Of a DNA stretch of 64,000 bases, positions 20,542 to 29,161 are shown in pieces (the first letter of the stretch is position 1; each line of letters begins with the position of its first letter). The stretch is taken from positions 1-64,000 of the forward strand of contig CAUSEC010000010.1 of the NCBI GenBank assembly GCA_963530515.1, in the 5' to 3' direction. The notes beneath the pieces were generated by a model. That model did not search any database and was not told where the DNA came from. It saw only the letters and a list, made by a program, of their open reading frames with translations. This DNA comes from CBFFRJ01 sp963530515. GTDB lineage: Bacteria > Pseudomonadota > Gammaproteobacteria > Enterobacterales > Enterobacteriaceae. The position numbers and the translations under genes were made by a program.

Positions 20542-20575
20542 GCCGGGTCAGCGTGTGCTGCACCCGGCTTTTTTA
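20542..20575 (+). terminator. Terminator of the gcvTHP operon
   Basis: GCCGGGT and ACCCGGC pair and are followed by TTTTTTATT, about 20 bases after the gcvP stop. Confidence 0.85.
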
Positions 20576-20590
20576 TTGGGAGAATGAAAA

Positions 20591-21334
20591 GTGGCAATAG
20601 CACTGGTGACCGGCGGCAGTCGGGGGATTGGCAAAGCAACGGCGCTCCTGCTGGGGGCGGAAGGCTACAGGGTTGCGGTGAATTATCAGCAAAACGCCGG
20701 GGCCGCGCAGTCCGTGGTGGAGGCCATCATTGCCGCGGGTGGTGATGCGTTTGCCGTTCAGGCCGATATCAGCGATGAAGCGCAGGTGGTGGCAATGTTT
20801 GCCCGCATTGATGAAGAAGGCCAGCCGCTGACCGCGCTGGTGAATAACGCGGGCATTCTGTTTACCCAAAGCCGTGTGGAAGCGATGACGGCAGAGCGCA
20901 TCAATCAGGTGTTGCGCACTAACGTGACAGGAAGCTTCCTGTGCTGCCGGGAGGCAATCAAGCGCATGGCGCTTCCCCATGGCGGGCAGGGCGGTGCGAT
21001 TGTGAACGTCTCCTCCGCGGGAGCTCGTCTCGGTTCACCGGGGGAATATGTCGACTATGCCGCTTCAAAAGGCGCGATGGATACGCTCACTACCGGGCTG
21101 TCGCTGGAAGTGGCGGGGCAGGGGATTCGCGTGAACAGCGTGCGGCCGGGGTTTATCTACACCGAGATGCATGCGTCGGGTGGTGAACCGGGAAGAGTGG
21201 ATCGGGTGAAAGCATCGCTACCGATGCAGCGCGGCGGTCAGCCGGAAGAGGTCGCGCAGGCCATTGTGTGGCTGCTCAGTGAGAAGGCGTCGTATGTCAC
21301 CGGGAGTTTTATCGAACTGGCAGGCGGGAAGTAA
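20591..21334 (+). CDS. ygfF: SDR-family oxidoreductase YgfF
   Basis: This is a classical short-chain dehydrogenase/reductase of unknown substrate. The 247-aa protein has TGGSRGIGKAT near residue 7, the NNAG motif (ALVNNAGILF), a serine in NVSSAG and the YVDYAASKG catalytic Tyr/Lys pair. The start is GTG at 20591, preceded by GGGAGAAT. The same gene lies between gcvP and bglA in E. coli. Confidence 0.9.
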   Translation: MAIALVTGGSRGIGKATALLLGAEGYRVAVNYQQNAGAAQSVVEAIIAAGGDAFAVQADISDEAQVVAMFARIDEEGQPLTALVNNAGILFTQSRVEAMTAERINQVLRTNVTGSFLCCREAIKRMALPHGGQGGAIVNVSSAGARLGSPGEYVDYAASKGAMDTLTTGLSLEVAGQGIRVNSVRPGFIYTEMHASGGEPGRVDRVKASLPMQRGGQPEEVAQAIVWLLSEKASYVTGSFIELAGGK

Positions 21335-21340
21335 CAGAAA

Positions 21341-21421
21341 TGCCGGATGGCGCTGCGCTTATCCGGCCTACACGACGGTTAAATCTGTAGGCCGGATAAG
21401 GCGTTTATGCCGCTATCCGGC
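21341..21421. repeat. REP/BIME element between ygfF and bglA
   Basis: Inverted REP units (TGCCGGATGGCGC...TTATCCGGCCTAC and GTAGGCCGGATAAGGCG...CTATCCGGCA) lie between the convergent ygfF and bglA ends. Confidence 0.85.
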
Positions 21422-21427
21422 AGAGTA

Positions 21428-22861
21428 TTAGATATTCTCGCCGTTGCTGGAAATCACTTCTTTGTACCAGTCGAAGCTCTTCTTACGGGAACGGGACATA
21501 TCGCCGGTGCCGTCGTCGTGCTTGTTCACATAGATAAAGCCGTAGCGCTTGCTGTACTGACCGGTGGTGAAGGAGACGCAGTCGATGCAGCCCCACGGGG
21601 TGTAACCCATCAGGTCCACGCCGTCATAGGTGACCGCTTCAACCATCTCTTTGACGTGAGCGCGCAGGTAGTCAATGCGGTAATCGTCATTGATGCTGCC
21701 GTCTTCTTCCACTTTGTCGTAAGCGCCGAAGCCATTTTCAACGATAAACAGCGGCTTCTGATAACGCTCATACAGCTCGCAAAGCGCGTAACGTAAGCCA
21801 ACCGGGTCAATCTGCCAGCCCCAGTCGGATGCTTTCACGTGCGGGTTTGGCACGCTGCCCTGGAAGCCAGAGATCGCATCGCCCGTACCGCCTTCCGCTT
21901 TTACCGCGTTGGTCATGTAGTAGCTAAAGCCCAGATAGTCACAGGTGCCTTCACGCAGAGCCTGCTCGTCACCGGCTTCCATTTTGATGTTAAAGCCACG
22001 GCGTTCCCACTCGTTCAGGACATAGGACGGGTAGTAACCACGCAGCTGCACGTCGGTAAAGACGTAGCGCTCACGCATGGATTCCTGAGCGAACATCATA
22101 TCTTCAGGTTTGCAGGAGAACGGATACAGCGGCACCATCGCCAGCATGCAGCCGATTTGCATTTCAGGGTTAATGCGATGGCCGATTTTCACGGCGATAG
22201 CGCTGGCCACGAACTGGTGGTGCAGCACCTGATACATGGTCTCTTCCGGGTTTTCATGCTCGGTGTAGACCACGCCGGAACAGCAGTAACCAAACAGCGG
22301 CGCGCGCCAGTTGCGCTGGTTGTTGATTTCGTTGAAGGTCATCCAGTATTTGACCTTGGTTTTGTAACGCTCGAACACCACTTCGGCGAAGCGAACAAAG
22401 AAATCAACCACTTTACGGTTGGTCCAGCCACCGTATTCCTGCACCAGGTGCAGCGGCATCTCGAAGTGGGAGAGGGTGATAACCGGCTCGATGTTATATT
22501 TGAGCAGCTCGTCAAACATATCATCGTAGAATTTCAGACCTTCTTCGTTTGGCTGCAGCTCATCCCCTTTCGGGAAGATGCGGGTCCAGGCGATGGAGGT
22601 ACGGAAGCATTTGAAGCCCATCTCGGCGAAGAGTTTGATGTCTTCTTTGTAGTGGCTGTAGAACTCGACGGCTTCGTGGTTCGGGTAGTATTTGCCTTCG
22701 ATGACTTCCTGGGTGATTTCACGTGGTACGCCATGCGCGCCGCCGGTCAGCACATCACAGATGCTTGGGCCTTTGCCGCCCTGGTTCCAGCCGCCTTCAA
22801 CCTGATGCGCAGCTACCGCACCGCCCCATAAAAAGTCTTTTGGTAAGGTCAGTTTTTTCAT
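21428..22861 (-). CDS. bglA: 6-phospho-beta-glucosidase
   Basis: This glycoside hydrolase family 1 enzyme hydrolyses phosphorylated beta-glucosides brought in by PTS transporters. The 477-aa protein has the acid/base motif TFNEINNQ and the nucleophile motif FIVENGFGAYDK, and FLWGGAVAAHQVEGG at the N-terminus. The ATG at 22861 (MKKLTLPKDFLWGG) is chosen over an upstream in-frame start that lacks conservation. No PTS gene is adjacent. An RpiR-family regulator gene lies upstream on the same strand and may control it. Confidence 0.95.
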   Translation of the reverse strand: MKKLTLPKDFLWGGAVAAHQVEGGWNQGGKGPSICDVLTGGAHGVPREITQEVIEGKYYPNHEAVEFYSHYKEDIKLFAEMGFKCFRTSIAWTRIFPKGDELQPNEEGLKFYDDMFDELLKYNIEPVITLSHFEMPLHLVQEYGGWTNRKVVDFFVRFAEVVFERYKTKVKYWMTFNEINNQRNWRAPLFGYCCSGVVYTEHENPEETMYQVLHHQFVASAIAVKIGHRINPEMQIGCMLAMVPLYPFSCKPEDMMFAQESMRERYVFTDVQLRGYYPSYVLNEWERRGFNIKMEAGDEQALREGTCDYLGFSYYMTNAVKAEGGTGDAISGFQGSVPNPHVKASDWGWQIDPVGLRYALCELYERYQKPLFIVENGFGAYDKVEEDGSINDDYRIDYLRAHVKEMVEAVTYDGVDLMGYTPWGCIDCVSFTTGQYSKRYGFIYVNKHDDGTGDMSRSRKKSFDWYKEVISSNGENI

Positions 22862-22928
22862 CGTCGCTCGTCTCAATATATTAATTTCTGAGGTCGAGTC
22901 TAACAAAGGGAATACAAATGTCACGATA

Positions 22929-22957
22929 TAACAAATTACCGTGCGGGTAACTTGTTA
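22929..22957. promoter_or_regulatory. Imperfect palindrome upstream of bglA (candidate operator)
   Basis: TAACAAATTACC and GGTAACTTGTTA are inverted repeats matching at 11 of 12 positions, separated by five bases. The site is 68-97 bases upstream of bglA and just after the regulator gene stop. Neither strand has a T run after it, so an operator is more likely than a terminator. The binding protein is unknown; the adjacent RpiR-type regulator is the natural candidate. Confidence 0.45.
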
Positions 22958-22980
22958 CATCAAAAAAACAGCCTGTTTTT

Positions 22981-23709
22981 TTATGCTATTTTTCTCGCCA
23001 GTTTTCTACCAAGAGATTCGAGAATATAAATAACGGGGATTTGCGTTGTAATATCATAGACCCCGGCAATGCGCGTTTGCGGCACGTGCCAGGAGAGATT
23101 GAAGTCCGCAAGCTTTGCAAGGCGGGAGTGTTCGTGGCTGGTTATCGACAGCACTTTGCAGTGGTGCAGGCTGAACTGGCTGGCAAAGCGCAGGATCTCT
23201 TCGGTTTCGCCGGACACCGACAACACGATAGCCAGCGCGTTTCTGGCCATATCATTGGTGACCGGGAAATAAGGATCATCAATGTGGTTACTGAATTTTC
23301 CAATATTGGAAAAAAAGCGTGCGCCATATTTTGCCAGGGCGCCAGATGTGCCCGCGCCAACAAATATAATACGTTCTGAAGATAATATAATGTCGACGGC
23401 TTTATCTAACAGAATATCGAATTCATCGTTATTTACGCTTTTAAAAAAGCTGATGATTTCGCTGGCGCCAAAATTAGCCTGCTGAGGTTCGTTGTTCTCT
23501 AAATATAATTTAAAGCGGACGCGAAATTCTGAATAACCTTCACACTGGAGTTTGCGACAGAACCGCAGCACCGTGGTGGTGGAGACTCCTGCACCGTCGG
23601 CCAGTTCGCGGATGGTCATGTACATTACTTTGTCACGATTTTTGACGACATAGTTGTAGACCATCATCTCGAGATTGTTGAGACTGGCGATTGCGGCGTG
23701 GGAGAACAT
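22981..23709 (-). CDS. MurR/RpiR-family transcriptional regulator
   Basis: This DNA-binding regulator has an N-terminal RpiR helix-turn-helix (about residues 1-77; TIRELADGAGVSTTTVLRFCRKL) and a C-terminal SIS sugar-phosphate isomerase-like domain (about 100-240; IIFVGAGTSGALAKYGARFF and LSVSGETEEIL). SIS domains bind phosphosugars, so the effector may be a phospho-beta-glucoside, glucose 6-phosphate or a related ester. The start at 23709 (MFSHAAIASLNNLE) gives a 242-aa protein of normal family length; a start at 23781 would overlap divergent yqfB. E. coli K-12 has no such gene here. It is upstream of bglA in the same orientation, suggesting local control of beta-glucoside use. Confidence 0.82.
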   Translation of the reverse strand: MFSHAAIASLNNLEMMVYNYVVKNRDKVMYMTIRELADGAGVSTTTVLRFCRKLQCEGYSEFRVRFKLYLENNEPQQANFGASEIISFFKSVNNDEFDILLDKAVDIILSSERIIFVGAGTSGALAKYGARFFSNIGKFSNHIDDPYFPVTNDMARNALAIVLSVSGETEEILRFASQFSLHHCKVLSITSHEHSRLAKLADFNLSWHVPQTRIAGVYDITTQIPVIYILESLGRKLARKIA

Positions 23710-23761
23710 ACTCACGATGGCGATGACTCTCTTATCAGATTTATCTTCAGGGAATAATAAC

Positions 23762-24073
23762 ATGCAGCCGAACGACATCACTTTTTTTAAACGTTTTCAG
23801 AGCGACATTCTGGCCGGGCGCAAGACCATCACCCTGCGTGACGAAACAGAATCGCACTTCAAAGCGGGAGATATCCTGCGCGTCGGGCGCTATGAGGACG
23901 ACGTCTATTTCTGCACGATCCAGGTTATGTCGACTTCAACCATCACGCTGGATACGCTCACGGATCAGCATGCCCGGCAGGAGAACATGACGCTGGATGA
24001 ACTCAGGCAGGTGATTACTGATATCTATCCGGGGCAGCATCAGTTTTATGTGATTGATTTTAAATGCCTTTAA
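23762..24073 (+). CDS. yqfB: N4-acetylcytidine amidohydrolase (ASCH domain)
   Basis: This small ASCH-domain protein has an E. coli homologue that hydrolyses N4-acetylcytidine to cytidine and acetate. The 103-aa product keeps the proposed catalytic residues K21, T24 and E74. The ATG at 23762 (MQPNDITFFKRFQSDIL) matches the E. coli start. It is divergent from the RpiR-type gene, with only about 50 bp between the chosen starts. Confidence 0.92.
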   Translation: MQPNDITFFKRFQSDILAGRKTITLRDETESHFKAGDILRVGRYEDDVYFCTIQVMSTSTITLDTLTDQHARQENMTLDELRQVITDIYPGQHQFYVIDFKCL

Positions 24074-24235
24074 TAAATAAAACACAGGCGTAAGATCAAT
24101 CTTAATTGTTAACTTCATGAATTTAATGGATTTTGTGTTTTTGATGATTTTTTTTAGCGAACAGGTGTGCACTGAAACCATTCTCAGTTACTCTATATCC
24201 GCGACGTTACATTTTGAGTTTTCCCGGAGTCAATT

Positions 24236-24895
24236 ATGGTGGATAAGCCACTTATCGCGCAGGGATATACGCTGGCTGAGGAGATAGCCAACAGCATTAG
24301 CCACGGGATCGGGCTGGTGTTTGGTATTGTGGGACTGGTGCTCCTGCTGGTTCAGGCGGTGGACACTAACGCCAGTACGATGGCGATCACCAGTTACAGT
24401 CTTTACGGCGGCAGCATGATTTTGCTGTTTCTGGCCTCGACGCTATATCACGCCATTCCCCATCAACGGGCGAAGGTGTGGCTGAAAAAATTCGACCACT
24501 GTGCAATCTATTTACTGATTGCCGGGACCTATACGCCGTTTCTGCTCGTCGGGCTGGATTCACCGCTGGCGCGCGGGCTGATGATTGTTATCTGGAGCCT
24601 GGCGCTGCTGGGGATCCTGTTCAAACTGACCATCGCGCATCGCTTCAAAGTGCTGTCGCTGGTGACCTATCTGACCATGGGGTGGCTGTCACTGATTGTG
24701 ATTTATCAGCTGGCGACGCGGCTGTCCGTCGGAGGGGTTACGCTGCTGGCACTGGGGGGCGTGGTGTACTCACTGGGGGTGATTTTCTACGTCTGCAAAC
24801 GCATCCCTTACAACCATGCTATCTGGCACGGCTTTGTGCTGGGCGGTAGCGTGTGCCACTTTCTGGCGATTTATCTGTACGTCGGGCAGGTTTAA
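24236..24895 (+). CDS. trhA: Hemolysin III/TrhA-family membrane protein YqfA
   Basis: This inner-membrane protein of the HlyIII/PAQR-like superfamily has a proposed role in membrane energetics or lipid homeostasis. The 219-aa protein has seven predicted hydrophobic helices and the family motifs EEIANSISHGIG near the N-terminus and the FDHCAIYLLIAGTYTPFL segment with conserved Asp/His. The TTG/ATG region upstream (24074-24235) is AT-rich and shows no other gene. Confidence 0.9.
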   Translation: MVDKPLIAQGYTLAEEIANSISHGIGLVFGIVGLVLLLVQAVDTNASTMAITSYSLYGGSMILLFLASTLYHAIPHQRAKVWLKKFDHCAIYLLIAGTYTPFLLVGLDSPLARGLMIVIWSLALLGILFKLTIAHRFKVLSLVTYLTMGWLSLIVIYQLATRLSVGGVTLLALGGVVYSLGVIFYVCKRIPYNHAIWHGFVLGGSVCHFLAIYLYVGQV

Positions 24896-24926
24896 CGGTG
24901 TGCGGCCTGATGCCCTCACCCCGCCC

Positions 24927-24943
24927 CTCTCCCACCTGAGAGG
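24927..24943. repeat. Short dispersed hairpin repeat (CCCTCTC type)
   Basis: CCCTCTC-CCACCT-GAGAGGG variant of the element at 6574-6595, here after trhA. Confidence 0.45.
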
Positions 24944-24957
24944 GTACAAACACTAAA

Positions 24958-24989
24958 AACGGCAACCTGGGGATGCCGTTTTGCTTTTT
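24958..24989 (+). terminator. Terminator after trhA
   Basis: AACGGCA and TGCCGTT pair with a nine-base loop and are followed by TTGCTTTTT. It lies between convergent trhA and ygfZ. Confidence 0.75.
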
Positions 24990-24992
24990 ACC

Positions 24993-25973
24993 TTACTCTT
25001 CCAGTGAATACGGCAGCGGTTCGATCGCCAGAGTATTCGCATCATCACGCACGCGGAATACGCTGTCAGGCTCCATATCGTTGTTCATCACCACCTGCAC
25101 CAGTACGCGACCATCGTCCAGCTGAACGGCAGCCAGTACCGTGCCGGTACGACGCCAGTTCTCACCCATTTTCAATTCCAGGTCTTCACCTGCTTCTGGC
25201 ACACGGCTGGCATTGCCAGCGAGATACCACAGCGCACGTTTATTGGCCCCACGGAATTTCGCCCTGGCGACCATCTCCTGACCGGTGTAGCAGCCTTTTT
25301 TAAAGCTGATTCCGCCCAGGGCCTGAATATTGGTCGCCTGCGGAATAAACTGCGCGCTGTTGGCGGCATCAATAATGGGCTGTCCGGCTTCAATATTCAG
25401 CGCCAGCCATTGCTGGCTGTTGTTTAACTGCGCTTCGCCGCGCAATGCGTCAGTGATGCGTTCTGCGGTAGCCACATCGGTCACCAGCAGGAAGCGTTCT
25501 GCCGGCCAGGCAAACCACAGCAGGGTGGTTGCGCCGTCACGAACAACCTGTTTTTCCGCGTCAGGGAGTGCAGTAAAGAGATTCGCCAGCGCAGCACGTG
25601 CCTGGAAACCTGCGACACCCAGCAGGACTTTTTCTTCATCCGTCGCAATGACGACTTTGGAGAACACGGCGTATTTCTTCAGTTGCGTCAGCTGGTCGGC
25701 TGCGACGCTGCGGCGCAAAATCCAGTTGAAGCCCTCTTCTTTACGGAACAGGCGCAGGTTGCTCCACATCTTACCTTTCGCATCGCAATGCGCGGCCAGC
25801 AGATGCTGGAAGTCAGTCAACTGAGCCACATCGGCGGTGACTTGTCCTTGCAGGTATTTTTCACTGTCCGCACCCGTGATGGAACCTAACGCCCAGTCAT
25901 CGAGAGTCATAAGTGTCAGCGGCAGACGCGCAGAGGCGGTCGGCTGGCGCGGAGGAAACGGAGTAAAAGCCAT
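24993..25973 (-). CDS. ygfZ: tRNA-modifying / Fe-S maintenance protein YgfZ
   Basis: This folate-dependent GcvT-like protein supports Fe-S enzymes such as the tRNA methylthiotransferase MiaB. The 326-aa protein equals E. coli YgfZ in length and has the signature KGCYTGQEMVARAKFRG with the functional cysteine (near residue 228). Its start (MAFTPFPPRQPTASARLPL) is conserved. It is divergent from sdhE. Confidence 0.96.
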   Translation of the reverse strand: MAFTPFPPRQPTASARLPLTLMTLDDWALGSITGADSEKYLQGQVTADVAQLTDFQHLLAAHCDAKGKMWSNLRLFRKEEGFNWILRRSVAADQLTQLKKYAVFSKVVIATDEEKVLLGVAGFQARAALANLFTALPDAEKQVVRDGATTLLWFAWPAERFLLVTDVATAERITDALRGEAQLNNSQQWLALNIEAGQPIIDAANSAQFIPQATNIQALGGISFKKGCYTGQEMVARAKFRGANKRALWYLAGNASRVPEAGEDLELKMGENWRRTGTVLAAVQLDDGRVLVQVVMNNDMEPDSVFRVRDDANTLAIEPLPYSLEE

Positions 25974-26223
25974 AAGTAGTATCCTGATTAGCCTGACGCG
26001 ATGTCATCACGTAATGGTAAAAGAGCCATCCATCAATGCAAGCGATAAAAACAGGCGATTCGTGCCTTAATAAAATGATGCGTAGCGCCACGCAAATAGA
26101 AGTAATGGTTTACAACTCTTAGACTTATTCTGGAAGTCTCCTCGTAAATCCAAATATTCCGCTAATGGATGATTAAAAACACGTTACAATGGATTTTGAT
26201 CGCGGCAAATGCAGGAATCAGAA

Positions 26224-26490
26224 ATGGATATTAGCAACAAAGCCCGAATTCATTGGGCGTGCCGACGCGGAATGCGCGAACTTGATATTTCCATCATGCC
26301 TTTTTTTGAGCATGAATATGATTCGCTAAGTGATGACGATAAACGCGTGTTTGTGCGTCTTCTGGAAAGCGATGACCCGGATCTATTCAATTGGCTAATG
26401 AATCATGGCAAACCGCAGGATAGCGAGTTGCAACGGATGGTACAGTTAATTCAAACACGGAATCGGGATCGTGGTCCTGTGGCAATCTGA
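26224..26490 (+). CDS. sdhE: FAD assembly factor SdhE
   Basis: This small protein promotes covalent flavinylation of succinate dehydrogenase SdhA and fumarate reductase FrdA. The 88-aa product carries the family motif RGMRE at residues 15-19 and matches E. coli SdhE in length. The ATG at 26224 is chosen over one five codons upstream because it gives the conserved MDISNKARIHWACRRG. It overlaps cptA by 20 bases. Confidence 0.95.
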   Translation: MDISNKARIHWACRRGMRELDISIMPFFEHEYDSLSDDDKRVFVRLLESDDPDLFNWLMNHGKPQDSELQRMVQLIQTRNRDRGPVAI

Positions 26491-26887
26491 TCTACGCGTC
26501 TCATGGCGCTCACAATGGCTTTCATTGCTCCTCCATGGTTTGATGGCGGCCTTTGTTTTGCTGGTACCCTGGCCGTTGAGCTACACGCCGCTTTGGCTGT
26601 TACTGCTTTCGCTGGTGGTGTTTGACTGCGTGCGCAGTCAGCGCCGCATTAATGCATGTCAGGGTGAAATCAAACTGTTAATGGATTCCCGCCTGCGCTG
26701 GCAAGGTGTGGAGTGGGAGATTGTCGGCACGCCCTGGATGTTAAACATCGGGATGATTGTGCGTTTACGGCGAAGCGAAGAGGGACGCCGCCAGCATTTG
26801 TGGCTGGCTGCAGACAGTATGGATGCGCAGGAGTGGCGTGATTTGCGCCGAATGATTTCGCAGCAGTCGGCGCAGGGGCAGAACTAA
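26471..26887 (+). CDS. cptA: Membrane protein CptA (YgfX)
   Basis: This inner-membrane partner of SdhE has been described in E. coli as a toxin affecting FtsZ/MreB, while other work ties it to flavinylation. The 138-aa protein has two adjacent hydrophobic segments (about 17-35 and 38-55) and a soluble C-terminal domain. The start is GTG at 26471 (MVLWQSDLRVSWRSQW, conserved), overlapping the end of sdhE, so the two are translationally coupled. Confidence 0.92.
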   Translation: MVLWQSDLRVSWRSQWLSLLLHGLMAAFVLLVPWPLSYTPLWLLLLSLVVFDCVRSQRRINACQGEIKLLMDSRLRWQGVEWEIVGTPWMLNIGMIVRLRRSEEGRRQHLWLAADSMDAQEWRDLRRMISQQSAQGQN

Positions 26888-26899
26888 GGCCAGTGGGCG

Positions 26900-27421
26900 T
26901 CAGGCGAACTGCTCTGCCATCTCCAGCAGAATTTGCTCACACCAGCTTTGCAGGCGCTCATCGCTGAGATCGTACTGATTGGTTTCATCAAGCGCCAGGC
27001 CGCAAAATAGCTGACCGTCAGCAATCACCGGTTTGGCGCTGGTAAACTCATACCCTTCCGTTGGCCAGTAACCGACAAATTTTGCGCCGCGCGGTGCCAG
27101 TTTGTCGTGCAGCATGCCCAGTGCGTCCAGGAACCATTCCCCGTAGCCAAGCTGGTCGCCCATACCGTAAAGGGCGATGATTTTACCTTCAAGATTGAGG
27201 GTGTCGAGCTTGTCCCAAATGGCTTCCCAGTCTTCCTGAAGTTCGCCAAAATCCCAGGTCGGAATGCCGAGGATTAACGCGTCGTACTGCTCCATCAGTT
27301 CAGGGGCGTCGTCTTTCAGGTTGTGTAATGTCACCAGTTCAGGACCAATGATGTCGCGGATTTTTTCCGCAGCCATCTCGGTGTAGCAAGTGCTGGAGCC
27401 ATAAAACAGGCCGATGTTCAT
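26900..27421 (-). CDS. fldB: Flavodoxin FldB
   Basis: This is a FMN-containing electron carrier. The 173-aa protein has the phosphate-binding loop GSSTCYTE at residues 8-15 and the WDFGELQEDWEAIW and GDQLGYGEWFLDALG FMN segments. It is convergent with cptA and divergent from xerD. In E. coli fldB is part of the SoxRS response; no SoxS box was verified here. Confidence 0.96.
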   Translation of the reverse strand: MNIGLFYGSSTCYTEMAAEKIRDIIGPELVTLHNLKDDAPELMEQYDALILGIPTWDFGELQEDWEAIWDKLDTLNLEGKIIALYGMGDQLGYGEWFLDALGMLHDKLAPRGAKFVGYWPTEGYEFTSAKPVIADGQLFCGLALDETNQYDLSDERLQSWCEQILLEMAEQFA

Positions 27422-27522
27422 AACGTAAACGTCTCAATTCTGGATGTGTCTTTGCCAGCAGTGTACCAGAATCAGAGGGCAATCAGGCATAATGCAGCGA
27501 CACGAATGAAGGAGAGGGTGAG

Positions 27523-28419
27523 ATGGAAAGGGATCTCGCACGCATCGAACAGTTTCTTGATGCCCTATGGCTTGAGCGAAATCTGGCGGAAAACACGCTG
27601 AGCGCGTACCGCCGCGATCTGCAAGGTCTGGTCGAGTGGTTGCATCATCGGGAACAGGATCTGGAAAACGTGCAAGCGGAGGATTTGCAGAGCTTACTCG
27701 CAGAGAGGATGGAGGGCGGTTACAAGGCGACCAGTTCCGCGCGTTTGTTAAGTGCAATGCGCCGCTTCTTTCAGCATCTCTATCGGGAAAAATTTCGCCA
27801 GGACGATCCCAGCGCGTTGCTGGCCTCCCCGAAATTACCCCAGCGTCTTCCGAAAGATCTCAGTGAAGCGCAGGTTGAGCGCCTGTTAGCATCGCCAACC
27901 ATTGACCAGCCGCTGGAGTTACGCGATAAAGCCATGCTGGAAGTGCTTTACGCGACCGGACTGCGCGTCTCCGAACTGGTCGGGCTGACCATGAGCGACA
28001 TCAGCCTGCGGCAAGGAGTGGTGCGAGTCATTGGTAAAGGGAACAAAGAGCGGCTGGTGCCCCTGGGAGAAGAAGCGGTGTACTGGGTCGAAACGTACCT
28101 TGAACACGGTCGCCCCTGGCTGCTGAACGGTGTCTCGATTGACGTTTTGTTCCCGAGCCAGCGCGCGCAGCAGATGACGCGGCAAACCTTCTGGCATCGC
28201 ATCAAGCATTATGCGCAACTGGCGGGCATTGACAGCGAAAAGCTTTCACCGCACGTTTTGCGTCATGCGTTTGCTACGCATTTACTCAATCACGGTGCAG
28301 ACTTACGTGTGGTCCAGATGTTACTTGGCCACAGCGATCTCTCCACCACCCAGATTTATACGCACGTTGCGACAGAGCGACTGCGGCAGCTTCATCAACA
28401 GCACCATCCTCGAGCGTGA
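27523..28419 (+). CDS. xerD: Site-specific tyrosine recombinase XerD
   Basis: With XerC this recombinase resolves chromosome dimers at dif under FtsK control. The 298-aa protein has the N-terminal SAM-like core-binding domain (1-100) and the catalytic domain with R148, K172, H244, R247, H270 and nucleophile Y279 all at the E. coli positions. GGAGAGGGTGAG precedes the ATG. It begins the xerD-dsbC-recJ-prfB-lysS run. Confidence 0.98.
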   Translation: MERDLARIEQFLDALWLERNLAENTLSAYRRDLQGLVEWLHHREQDLENVQAEDLQSLLAERMEGGYKATSSARLLSAMRRFFQHLYREKFRQDDPSALLASPKLPQRLPKDLSEAQVERLLASPTIDQPLELRDKAMLEVLYATGLRVSELVGLTMSDISLRQGVVRVIGKGNKERLVPLGEEAVYWVETYLEHGRPWLLNGVSIDVLFPSQRAQQMTRQTFWHRIKHYAQLAGIDSEKLSPHVLRHAFATHLLNHGADLRVVQMLLGHSDLSTTQIYTHVATERLRQLHQQHHPRA

Positions 28420-28442
28420 TGGTGGGTTATTAAGGATTCGTT

Positions 28443-29156
28443 ATGAAAAAAGGTTTCATCGCATTGACCCTGATGGCAGCAGCATTGACAGGCGTTGCCC
28501 ACGCGGATGACGCAGCAATCAAACAGTCGCTGGCAAAACTGGGCGTGCAGAGCACTGATATTCAGCCAGCACCGGTTGCGGGCCTGAAAACGGTGTTGAC
28601 CAACGGCGGCGTGCTTTACGTCACCGACGATGGCAAACACATCATTCAAGGGCCGATGTACGACGTCAGCGGCGCCCAGCCGGTTAACGTGACCAACCAA
28701 CTGCTGATGACCCATCTCAATGCGCTCGAAAAAGAGATGATTGTCTACAAAGCACCGCAGGAAAAACACGTCATTACTGTCTTTACCGACATCACCTGCG
28801 GCTACTGCCACAAACTGCATGAAGAAATGGCCGACTACAACGCGCTGGGGATCACCGTGCGTTATCTGGCCTTCCCGCGTCAGGGGCTGGAAAGCCAGGC
28901 CGAACAGGACATGAAAGCCATCTGGTGCGCGAAAGACCGCAATAAAGCCTTCGATGATGCGATGGGCGGTAAAGGCGTGAAACCGGCCAGCTGCGACGTC
29001 GATATCGCCGACCACTACGCGCTGGGCGTGCAGTTTGGGGTGAACGGCACGCCTGCGATTGTGTTGAGCAACGGTTACGTGGTGCCGGGCTATCAAGGGC
29101 CGAAAGAACTGAAAGCCTTCCTCGATGCACATCAGAAACAGACTGGCGGTAAGTAA
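28443..29156 (+). CDS. dsbC: Thiol:disulfide interchange protein DsbC
   Basis: This periplasmic disulfide isomerase is kept reduced by DsbD. The 237-aa precursor has a signal peptide cleaved after residue 21 (VAHA-DDAAIKQ), an N-terminal dimerisation domain and a thioredoxin domain with the active site CGYC at 119-122. A second cysteine pair is visible near residues 160 and 180. It is 23 bases after xerD and five bases before recJ. Confidence 0.97.
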   Translation: MKKGFIALTLMAAALTGVAHADDAAIKQSLAKLGVQSTDIQPAPVAGLKTVLTNGGVLYVTDDGKHIIQGPMYDVSGAQPVNVTNQLLMTHLNALEKEMIVYKAPQEKHVITVFTDITCGYCHKLHEEMADYNALGITVRYLAFPRQGLESQAEQDMKAIWCAKDRNKAFDDAMGGKGVKPASCDVDIADHYALGVQFGVNGTPAIVLSNGYVVPGYQGPKELKAFLDAHQKQTGGK

Positions 29157-29161
29157 TTCCT

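Noticed and set aside
21839..22831. A 330-codon plus-strand frame inside bglA
   Set aside because: It is a shadow of bglA in antisense, with low-complexity composition and no family features.
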